The position numbers were made by a program, and so were the translations under genes. Below the pieces are notes generated by a model, which worked only from the letters and a program-made list of their open reading frames with translations, searched no databases and had not been told where the DNA came from. From the NCBI GenBank assembly GCA_046350555.1, contig JAXMAF010000026.1:1-64000 (forward strand): a stretch of DNA of 64,000 bases. The letters are read 5' to 3'. The DNA is from JAXMAF01 sp046350555. Its GTDB lineage: Bacteria > Planctomycetota > Phycisphaerae > Phycisphaerales > SM1A02. Every line of letters begins with the position of its first letter. The first letter of the stretch is position 1. Below, one piece after another: positions 36,207 to 43,732 of this stretch.

Positions 36207-37882
36207 GGGTGTCGTCCACGATTCGGGTGGTTCCGATCGTTGGCGACAGAAGGGGATTCAGTGCGGCGGCTGTGCCTCCGTGGAATCCGGGGCTTCGATT
36301 CCTCGGTCAACTCGGCAATCGCAGCCCGGATTCCTCCGCCGCGCAGCGGCGGCCCCCGATCCCCCCTGCCGGACAGTACGATAAGGTCCTGAACGTTGCG
36401 CACATTTGAAGAAGCAGCCCTCCCGCGGGAAGGTGGTGATGTGAGTTACCCCTTACCCGAAGGAGAGCTGCATGGACAGCGTACAGGGCATGGCGCAGCA
36501 AGGCGCGGGGACTGAGGCGGACGTCCTGAGGTCGGCGGTGCTGATCGACACGGACAAGGTGAGGTCCCACGTGGACGAGGTGGTGAGGAGCACGGTGGAG
36601 CAGACGCTCAACTCGATGCTGGACGCGGAGGCGGACCGGATCTGCCAGGCCGGCCGGTACGAGCGTTCGGCGGATCGCGCGGACACCCGCGCGGGCAGCT
36701 ACGACCGGAAGCTGGAGACCAAGGCGGGCGAGGTGACGCTGACGGTGCCTCGGCTTCGTCGGCTGCCGTTCGAGACGGCGATCATCGAGCGATACCGCAG
36801 GCGGGGCTCGGTGGAAGGCGCTGGTGGAGAGTACCTCGCCGGCGTGAGCATGCGTCGGGTGGAGGACATCACCGAGGCGCTGTGGGGCACGCGGGTGAGC
36901 GCGAGCACGGTGAGCGGGCGGCGAAGGTGTACGGCCAGATCGAGTCGTGGCGGAACCGGCCGATCGAGGGCGAGCACGCGTACGTGTACCTGGACGGGAT
37001 CTGGATGAAGCGGAGCTGGGGAGGCGAGGTGAGGAACGTGGCCGTGCTGATCGCCATCGGCGTGGGCCAGGACGGCTACCGCGAGGTGTTGGGCGTGTGC
37101 GAGGGCGCCAAGGAGGACGCGGAGAGTTGGCGCGGCTTCCTTCGGCACCTGAAGCAGCAGGCTTCACGGCGTGCGGCTGTTCGTGAGCGACAAGTGCCTC
37201 GGGCTGGTGGAGTCGCTGGGCGAGTTCTTCCCCGAGGCTTCGTGGCAGCGTTGTGTGGTGCACTTCTACCGCAACGTGATGACGGTGACGCCGTCGGGAA
37301 AGATGCGCGAGGTGGCGGCGATGCTCAAGGCGGTCCACGCCCAGGAGGACCGCGACAGCGCCGGGCAGAAGGCCCTGGCGGTGGCGGAGAAGCTCGAGGC
37401 GATGAGGCTGGGCAAGGCGGCTGCGATCGTGCGCGAGGGACTCGCGGAGACCCGGCGTACATGTCGTTGCCGCGCGGCACTGGCGTTGCCTGCGGACGAA
37501 CAACCCGATGGAGCGGCTGAACCGCGAGATCCGTCGGCGGACGCGCGTGGTGGGCGCGTTCCCCGACGGGCAGTCGGCGCTGATGCTGGTGGCGGCGCGG
37601 CTGCGGCACGTTGCCGGGACGCGCTGGGGCCTGCGGCGCTACATGGACATGTCGCGGCTGCGCGGCTGGAGGCGGCGCGACGTGAGGAGATGGCGTCGTC
37701 GGCGGCGTAGCCGCGCGCGAGCCGCCGGTGAAGCTCCGGCCTCCAGCCCTCGGACCTTCGGTCCTCGGGCTTCCGGCCTCCGCTTCACCGGCGGCAGGAC
37801 CTTCCCGAGGAGGGATGCTCGACGAATGTGCGCAACTTGACGGACACTACCGACAGTACCGCCCGGATCTTGGACTACACCC
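36207..37882 (+). mobile_element. IS256-family insertion sequence, 1676 bp, with degenerate transposase
   Basis: The left end GGGTGTCGTCCACGATTCGGG and the right end, read inward as GGGTGTAGTCCAAGATCCGGG, form an imperfect inverted repeat. An 8-bp duplication GCTGGATG lies outside both ends (36199-36206 and 37883-37890), as expected for this family. The element has split repeat R2/DR1: joining the outer sequences restores the arrangement seen at 31921-32250. It contains ~265 bases of non-coding left end before the transposase. Confidence 0.85.
36472..37710 (+). pseudogene. IS256-family (Mutator-type) transposase, frameshifted
   Basis: About 410 residues spread over the three frames with changes near 36915, 37165 and 37465. 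The catalytic triad is visible: Asp in YVYLDGIWMKRSW, Asp in RLFVSDKCLGLVE and Glu in NPMERLNREIRRRTRVVG. RYERSADRADTRAGSYDR and TKAGEVTLTVPRLR are typical of the N-terminal part. The downstream His of the zinc-like C/HxxH motif appears in WQRCVVHFYRN. Each single frame would be inactive, so the element is either dead or affected by sequence errors. Confidence 0.85.
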
Positions 37883-37883
37883 G

Positions 37884-38155
37884 CTGGATGCGCTGGCTGT
37901 TCCACCAGGCGAAGAAGCTGCACCTGGCGGTGTGACGAAGCGGGCTGCTGGCCGCTCCCGATTCCGACGTCGGCTTGCTCCTCTCCAGCGGAACAACTGT
38001 CATCGGGGCGTCCGGGCCAGGCGTCGCGACGCCCGCTCGTCTTCGGTGTGCTCAGCCCACAAGGCGCGCGTCTCGCCGAAGAGGAGCAATCCTCTGCGTG
38101 AGACGGGCCACCGGGCGCCACTCACGGCAATGCATGGCCAGGGATAACCGGTGGC
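37884..38155 (+). repeat. Dispersed repeat R2, copy 2
   Basis: It continues the sequence interrupted by the IS256 element and matches 31986-32250. It ends at GGGATAACCGGTGGCTGTCC, just before the 3' end of the PEP-CTERM-like gene. Confidence 0.85.
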
Positions 38156-38229
38156 TGTCCCTCCGATTCCCGGTGTTGAGACTCAAGATCGGCATGCGAG
38201 CATGCCGATCTCCATTCTGAAAGGTGCAC
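38156..38229. terminator. AT-richer segment after the PEP-CTERM-like gene with a short hairpin
   Basis: GATCGGCATGCGAGCATGCCGATC at 38189-38212 is a perfect 11-bp stem with a two-base loop, followed by TCCATTCTGAAAGG. For the minus-strand gene that stops at 38230 this lies 18 bases downstream, a good place for a terminator. Confidence 0.6.
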
Positions 38230-38892
38230 TTAGCTTGGGATCCAACACAGATCGCCGCGCCGCCTGCTCCGCCGTCGCAAGCCCAGCGCCGCACCGCCGA
38301 GCGCCAGTACGACGGCCGTGCCAGGTGCCGGCACGAACCCTCCGAAGTAGAGCGTGTCCATCGAGTTTGCCCCGCCGGTCGTGTTCGAGATGATGAGCTT
38401 GTCGAAGGGCGTGTCGGAGACGATGCCGGCAAAGCTCCACGGGTTGAAGCCGTAAAAAGAGTTCGTCTCCCCGATCTGAATGCCGCCGGAGAACATAAGA
38501 AACTTTGTCGAGCCGGGATAGCGGATAGCGAGGGATGTCAGGGGCGTCTCGAACTCCATGATGATCGGCAGGACGTTGCCGGACTGTGTGAAGCCTCCCC
38601 GAAGACCGAACCCATCACTTGGCCAAAGCGCGGGATTGAAGTCCGTCCAATCGTCGCCGGGCGTGAAAATTACACCCAAAGGTGCGTACTGATCGGTGAC
38701 GCTGCTGTAGAGCGGCACCTCTGAGAACTGAATCGTCGTGAACGACGGCACAGCCGTATTCCATGCGACCTGGTCGGTGTATTCGACGAAACTGGCCGAG
38801 GCCAAAGGGCTCAGAGGCACAAACAACATTGCAACCAGGAGGGAGTTACTCGCGACAACACTCCGATCCACAAAGGGAGTCTCGGTGCGCAT
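38230..38892 (-). CDS. PEP-CTERM-like exported protein
   Basis: 220 residues; GGAGG six bases before ATG. A signal peptide (SLLVAMLFVPLSPLASA) is followed by a beta-rich domain with TTIQFSEVPLY and FAGIVSDTPFDKLIISN. The C-terminus VPAPGTAVVLALGGAALGL followed by RRRSRRR is the short PEP-CTERM-like sorting signal (P-x-P, helix, basic tail) read by exosortase systems. The ATG overlaps the stop of the HAF-dockerin gene by one base (TGATG), so translation is coupled. The same gene pair order occurs at 43-45.6 kb. Confidence 0.85.
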   Translation of the reverse strand: MRTETPFVDRSVVASNSLLVAMLFVPLSPLASASFVEYTDQVAWNTAVPSFTTIQFSEVPLYSSVTDQYAPLGVIFTPGDDWTDFNPALWPSDGFGLRGGFTQSGNVLPIIMEFETPLTSLAIRYPGSTKFLMFSGGIQIGETNSFYGFNPWSFAGIVSDTPFDKLIISNTTGGANSMDTLYFGGFVPAPGTAVVLALGGAALGLRRRSRRRGDLCWIPS

Positions 38893-40682
38893 CACCAGCC
38901 TCCGATCAGCATCGCGAGCGTGATACCGACGCCGTTGAGCTCGGACGGGCTCGCGGTCAAGGACCACGTTGCAAGAGCATCGGCATCGTCGAAGCCAAGC
39001 GACAGGATCGCCTCTTCCAGCGTCATGCCACCACCTTCGAGTTCCTCTTCGGATCCGGCGCGGGCGAAGCCCGACGAGCAGCTAGTCGGCAGCGCCACAT
39101 CGCAGGGTGAGCCTTCATCCTCGTCCCACCAGGATGCCAACAGAAGCCCGAGATCGGCGGGCCCGACCGCGCCATCACCGTCGAGATCCTCCGAGCAGCC
39201 CGAGCAATTCCATAAGGCGAGAAGGATTCCCATGTCCGATCCGTCGATCAGGAAGTCGCCGTTGTAGTCCGCAGCGCACGTCAGTAGGTATGCATGCTCG
39301 ACGCCCGACGGCGCGCTCCCGTAGCCCACGATGTGCCCATGGACGTTGACGTCGTGGGCCAGGATGACGAAATAGCCGTCGTTCTGATCGGTCCCGGACG
39401 GTTTCCACGTGATGTCGTTGAGGTCGTAGGCGCACCAGTCATCCGAGAGCCGAAGCCACAGAATTCCGCGCTGCGAATCGGTGTCGCCTCCAACGACGCG
39501 CAGATCATCGCTCGTGCCGATCTCGCGGATTGCCTCGGCCCGCGCGGCGTTGTCTGGGCTGGTGTACACCGAGTTCAAGCTCGTCACGCCATTGTTCGCG
39601 TCCCAATAGACCGCCTGCGGTCGGCACTGCTGGCCAAAGGGAATTTGGCTCAGTCCCACCGCGGAGCCATCCGCGTGAACGTCCCGGGCGCTCGTAATTC
39701 CCTGGTCGCCGGAACCGGCGCCGAGCTCCATGAGTACGGTGGGCGTGGTGCTCGTTCCAGACCATTGCAGGCCGTCGTTGTCATTGTCGAAGTTGTCGCA
39801 GTTCGACTGGCCCACGCCTTCCTCGCAGAGGCCCATCGGGTTAATTGTCAGCTCGTCCCGTCCCACGGCGAGGCGCGGGGACGCGTCGTTGACGGACAGC
39901 GTGAAGGAGTCGCGGCTTCCGGACGAAACCTGTCGCGCCACGTACGACCCGCCCAGTTCGTACGTGAACCCCACGAGTGGGTTGAGCCGGTCGCAGTCGT
40001 CGCCACACTTCGAGCGCATCACCGTGCCCGCGATCGCCGGCGGGCTGCTGTTCGTAATTCCATGAGCCACGCTAAAGCAACCCGTGCTTTCGGTCTCGCT
40101 CGCGACAACGATCGAGGACGGGTGAATGCTCTCGTTGGGGATGTGCGGCGCCGAGCCCTGAAGGAACGTCTGGTCGACCTTGAAGAGCCACGCCTCCGCA
40201 TGATCGCCAACGTTGCTGATCTCCTCGCCCGCAAGCCCCACGATCTTGCCGTCGTTGTTGATGTCGGTTCCAACGGAATGAACGAATCCCGATGGCAGAG
40301 GCGGATCCATGAGCGGGTGAAGGTCGTGGATGCCTGCGGAGAGGTTGAACATCGTCACGGGAAGGCGCAGCTTCAAGTGCACGTCGCTGCTGGGGTTCGA
40401 CGGAGTCGTCCGTCCGAAGAAGACGACCTGCCCTGAGTCGTTGATGCCGAAGGTAAGGTCGCCATTGGAGGGAAGTTGAAGGTTGCTCGCGCCTCCGACA
40501 GCGCCCAGATCCACGATCCGATAGGGCCTCTCGCTACGGGCGAATGCAGAAGTGGCCGCGAGCATCACGCTGCAGAGCGTCACAGCGGCCGTGACGGATT
40601 TGCAGCACGTCGGACGAGACGCTGGCACGAGCGCGATGGGACGGGACGACTCAGAGCCGTCCGACGGAAGTCGATTGCGCAT
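38892..40682 (-). CDS. Exported HAF-repeat protein with dockerin-like C-terminus
   Basis: 596 residues from ATG 40682 with AGGAG nine bases upstream. A signal peptide ends in TSAFA. The body has HAF-type repeats, each with a D-I-N/G-I-N-D-S/N-G-x-V-V-G core (GINDSGQVVFFG, DINNDGKIVGLAG, VNVHGHIVGYG). Dockerin-like motifs DYNGDFLIDGSDMGILLA and DLDGDGAVGPADLGLLLA follow. A C-terminal helical module (EEAILSLGFDDADALATWSLTASPSELNGV) shared with the paralogue at 43733-45559 ends the protein. Extracellular, function unknown. Confidence 0.88.
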   Translation of the reverse strand: MRNRLPSDGSESSRPIALVPASRPTCCKSVTAAVTLCSVMLAATSAFARSERPYRIVDLGAVGGASNLQLPSNGDLTFGINDSGQVVFFGRTTPSNPSSDVHLKLRLPVTMFNLSAGIHDLHPLMDPPLPSGFVHSVGTDINNDGKIVGLAGEEISNVGDHAEAWLFKVDQTFLQGSAPHIPNESIHPSSIVVASETESTGCFSVAHGITNSSPPAIAGTVMRSKCGDDCDRLNPLVGFTYELGGSYVARQVSSGSRDSFTLSVNDASPRLAVGRDELTINPMGLCEEGVGQSNCDNFDNDNDGLQWSGTSTTPTVLMELGAGSGDQGITSARDVHADGSAVGLSQIPFGQQCRPQAVYWDANNGVTSLNSVYTSPDNAARAEAIREIGTSDDLRVVGGDTDSQRGILWLRLSDDWCAYDLNDITWKPSGTDQNDGYFVILAHDVNVHGHIVGYGSAPSGVEHAYLLTCAADYNGDFLIDGSDMGILLALWNCSGCSEDLDGDGAVGPADLGLLLASWWDEDEGSPCDVALPTSCSSGFARAGSEEELEGGGMTLEEAILSLGFDDADALATWSLTASPSELNGVGITLAMLIGGW

Positions 40683-40827
40683 GGGCAGTTTCTCCTGACT
40701 GACGAAAAGCCAACAACGCGTCGGCAGCAGCGACTCTACTCCTAAGTCGTGGTCGCTGCAAGACTTCCGAGTGGACTGAACGGCGCTGCTGTGTGGAGGC
40801 GCATCGTGTACGCTGCCACGCCTGAAC

Positions 40828-41207
40828 GTGCGTCGATGCGTGATTCGGGCGATCGCGACGAAGTCGATCGGGCTCGTGCTTGCTTCCGTGCTGGCCTCGG
40901 TCCTCTGGGGCTGCGATTCCGATCGACCCCCGAGCGCCATACCGGAGCCGCAGTCAGGCGCGACAACGGCTCCGCCGGCGCCTCCTGTGGCGCCATCGGC
41001 GCCATCGACCTCGACGCCTGCCGCCGGCGCCGCTCTCGATCAGCCGATGGTCGCCGGCAACCTCGTCGTCTCGTGGAACATCGGCCACGGCGAGGGACTC
41101 GACGGCCACGTCGACCTGGAGCGCATCGCCCGGCGGCTGGAAGAGCTGCGACCCGACGTAGTGTTCCTTCAGGAAGTCGATCGGCTCACGGCGCGAAGCG
41201 AGAAAGT
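40828..41207 (+). pseudogene. Truncated endonuclease/exonuclease/phosphatase-family lipoprotein
   Basis: From GTG 40828 the frame gives a lipoprotein signal (GLVLASVLASVLWGC), a Pro/Ala linker and then LVVSWNIGHGEGLDGHVDLERIARRLEELRPDVVFLQEVDR in adjacent pieces. This is the N-terminal metal-binding strand and catalytic Glu of the EEP fold (N of WNI and E of LQEVD). After about residue 127 the similarity stops although the frame continues to 41571. The rest of the ~250-residue domain is missing, so the gene is a 5' fragment. Confidence 0.65.
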
Positions 41208-41421
41208 TGGACACGCACTCGTTGCTGGAGCGACCTCGATGACCTCTACATCCTGTGGGACAGAGCATTGCGACTACAAGATGCAGAACACTGCGGACCG
41301 ATATGCGTGTTCAACCTTGCGTGACCCACAAGACTTGGGTCCGGCTGGCGATTGCGCTCGCCAACATGCGTGTCCAACTTCGCGCCATCAACGGGTCTCG
41401 TCATTCTCAGGTCCGGAATCG
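41208..41421. other. Unrecognised sequence after the truncated EEP gene
   Basis: A break in similarity at ~41207 leads into a mid-GC stretch with two direct TGCGTGTCCAAC/TGCGTGTTCAAC repeats (about 41305 and 41369). No gene recognised. Confidence 0.35.
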
Positions 41422-42003
41422 TCACGCCCTGCGGCGTCGGCCACCCACGAGCCAGCCAGCGATGAGGACGCTCGCGGTTGGACCTGGAACTGCATCAAAG
41501 TACATGTTGTCCACGAACAGTTGACCATCCAGAGGGTCGGTCACAACGACGCGGTCGAACAGCACGGTTGAAACGATGCCGGCAAACGCCCCGTCCGTGC
41601 CCTGAGCTCCAAACAACGTAGACGAGTAGACGAGCTGGTCGTTCGCGTAGAGCTTGCACACGATGTTGCCGTGATACACGAATCCGATGGCGTGATGTGC
41701 CTCCAGGAGCTGCGCAACCACTGCGCCCGGGACGCCGGGCGCGCCTTGAACGCCCCATCCGTCCAAGTTGAATGTTGCCGCCGCGAAGGCCACGTCGTTG
41801 CCGTCCGGAAAAACAACGCCCATCCCGACATATTGGTTGTTGAGGACTTGTGGAGTGCCGAGAACGAAGTCGATCGTCGTCGTCGGTCCCGCGGCGGCGA
41901 ACCAAGCGCCGGCGTCCTCGAATTCGACGAAGCCGGCAGTCGCCGCTCGGGCAGTCAGACCGGCCACGATAGCAAACAGGTTGATGGAAGCGCGAGTCAA
42001 CAT
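41422..42003 (-). CDS. PEP-CTERM-like exported protein, paralogue 3
   Basis: 193 residues. The N-terminus MLTRASINLFAIVAGLTARAATA is a signal peptide. The domain FVEFEDAGAWFAAAGPTTTIDFVLGTPQ..NNQYVGMGVVF is shared with the two proteins upstream on this strand at about 50% identity. The C-terminus VPGPTASVLIAGWLVGGRRRR is a PEP-CTERM-like sorting signal. It is the more diverged member of a three-gene tandem family. Confidence 0.85.
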   Translation of the reverse strand: MLTRASINLFAIVAGLTARAATAGFVEFEDAGAWFAAAGPTTTIDFVLGTPQVLNNQYVGMGVVFPDGNDVAFAAATFNLDGWGVQGAPGVPGAVVAQLLEAHHAIGFVYHGNIVCKLYANDQLVYSSTLFGAQGTDGAFAGIVSTVLFDRVVVTDPLDGQLFVDNMYFDAVPGPTASVLIAGWLVGGRRRRA

Positions 42004-42214
42004 GGTGTGTCCTCGAACCTCGCCAAGCGACGGACCTCGCGGTCGCGTGCGCCGTGAGGACGCGGCGCCGTGTCGGGGAGGCGTGCGATGGCGGCTTGGC
42101 GACAGCCGACTGGTAGGATTCTGGCGATGGCTCGGCGTCTAAACAGGTATTGCCATGATGTCCCAGCCTCACCGGCATGCGACGATGCAAACAAGAGTAA
42201 GGGGCGCTATAGTG
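42004..42214. other. Short gap between PEP-CTERM-like paralogues
   Basis: 211 bases with no gene; likely holds the upstream region of paralogue 3. Confidence 0.4.
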
Positions 42215-42790
42215 TTAGCTCCGCCGACGCCTGCCGCCGAGCAGCATTCCAGTCAACGCGATGGTGGCGGTGGGGCTGGGCACAGTATTGAAGTACAGAT
42301 TGTCCACTGTGGTGGGTCCCAATGGAGCAAAGATCACGACTCGGTTGAACGCAGCCGTCGAGATCACGCCGCCGAACGCACCTCCGATGGGCGAACTGAA
42401 CAGGGTGGACGTGTAGATCAGCGAATCGTCGAAGTACAGGCTAAAGGTGACGCTGCTAAAATAATATGCGGCGAATGCCTGATGAGCATCCAAGAACTCG
42501 ACGATGATCGGACCTCCGCCGGTAGGGGCACCCGTGGCACCCCAGCCATCGAAGGAGAATGTTGCGGCGGTGTGCGCAACGTCATTGCCATCCGGAAAGA
42601 GCGCGCCGAGTGTGGCGTACTGCGTTGAGAGGATCTGCGGTGCGTCGAGTACGAAGTCGATCGTCGTCGTCGGTCCCGCGGCGGTAAACCACGCGTCGGC
42701 GTCCTCGAATTCGACAAAGCCGGCAGTTGCAGTTCGAGCAGCCAGCCCGATGACGATAGCAAGCAGGTTGATGTCGGGGCGAGTCAACAT
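42215..42790 (-). CDS. PEP-CTERM-like exported protein, paralogue 2
   Basis: 191 residues, about 75% identical to paralogue 1 (43120-43695). Signal peptide INLLAIVIGLAARTATA; core FVEFEDADAWFTAAGPTTTIDFVLDAPQ; sorting end VPSPTATIALTGMLLGGRRRR. It is part of the younger 905-bp tandem duplication. Confidence 0.87.
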   Translation of the reverse strand: MLTRPDINLLAIVIGLAARTATAGFVEFEDADAWFTAAGPTTTIDFVLDAPQILSTQYATLGALFPDGNDVAHTAATFSFDGWGATGAPTGGGPIIVEFLDAHQAFAAYYFSSVTFSLYFDDSLIYTSTLFSSPIGGAFGGVISTAAFNRVVIFAPLGPTTVDNLYFNTVPSPTATIALTGMLLGGRRRRS

Positions 42791-42827
42791 GGAGTATCCT
42801 TTGAAGGTCGATGAGTCGACACGTGTG

Positions 42828-43090
42828 TCACATGCCGGCGATCAGGACGGCGAGCGTCTGCGCCACGGACGCGAACTGACTCGGTGACGCTGTCGCTGTC
42901 CATTCGAGGAACTCGGCTTGGTCGGCGAAGCCGAGCGTATCGATGGCATCCAGGAACTGCTGCTCGCGATCGACCGCCCCACCGAAGGCACTCGGCGCAA
43001 GGCAGCCACAGTCGATTCGTACCGAGCAAAGGTCGGGTGACGACCACTCGGCCAGGACCGTGCCCCAGTCGCCTCCGTCGACGTCGCATC
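42828..43090 (-). pseudogene. Duplicated 3' fragment of the HAF-dockerin gene
   Basis: The last ~85 codons of the gene at 43733-45559 are repeated here: GGDWGTVLAEWSSPDLCSVR, IDCGCLAPSAFGGAVDREQQ, FLDAIDTLGFADQAEFLEWT and so on. Sequence identity is ~93%, and the frame and stop are kept. No start is available, so it is a fragment carried along by the tandem duplication that copied the downstream PEP-CTERM-like gene. Confidence 0.9.
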
Positions 43091-43119
43091 GCAGTGTGGA
43101 GTGCCAATCATGGAGGATG

Positions 43120-43695
43120 TCAGCCCCGCCGACGCCTGCCGCCGAGCAGCGAGCCCGCAAGCAATGCGACGGTCGCCGGAACTGGAACGGCGTTGAAATA
43201 TATATTGTCGACAAAGGTCGGACCGAGCGGATCAAAGATCTCCACGCGGTTGAAGAGTGTCGATGCGATGATGCCTGCGAAGGCACCACCGGCGGGAGAG
43301 CTGAATAGCGAGGAGGTATAGACCAGCGTGTCGTCGAGGTACAGGCTGTACTTGACGCTGCCGAGGTACTGCGCAGCAAATGCCTCGCGGGCGATCGGGA
43401 ACACGACAACAATGGGACCTCCGCCCGTCGGCGCGCCCTTGGCACCCCAGCCATCAAGATGAAACGCGGTGGCGGCATGGGCAACATCGTTGCCGTCGGC
43501 GAACAGCGCGCCGAGGTTGGCATACTGGTCAGTCAGGATCTGCGGTGCGTCGAGTACGAAGTCGATCGTCGTGGTCGGTCCCGCGGCCGTGAACCACGCG
43601 TCCGCGTTCTCGAATTCGACAAAGCCGGCAGTTGCAGTTCGAGCAGCCAGCCCGATGGCGATAGCAAGCAGGTTGATGTCGGGGCGAGTCAACAT
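43120..43695 (-). CDS. PEP-CTERM-like exported protein, paralogue 1
   Basis: 191 residues. Signal peptide INLLAIAIGLAARTATA, core FVEFENADAWFTAAGPTTT, C-terminal VPVPATVALLAGSLLGGRRRR as exosortase-type sorting signal. It follows the HAF-dockerin gene by 37 bases on the same strand, the same gene order as the 38.2-40.7 kb pair. Confidence 0.88.
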   Translation of the reverse strand: MLTRPDINLLAIAIGLAARTATAGFVEFENADAWFTAAGPTTTIDFVLDAPQILTDQYANLGALFADGNDVAHAATAFHLDGWGAKGAPTGGGPIVVVFPIAREAFAAQYLGSVKYSLYLDDTLVYTSSLFSSPAGGAFAGIIASTLFNRVEIFDPLGPTFVDNIYFNAVPVPATVALLAGSLLGGRRRRG

Positions 43696-43732
43696 GGAGT
43701 GTCCTTAGAAGGTCGATGAGTCGACACGTGTG

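Noticed and set aside
35971..36403. Minus-strand ORFs over R3 and DR1 repeats (also at 45.7 and 46.7 kb)
   Set aside because: The frames are not conserved among the three copies, so the repeat is not coding.
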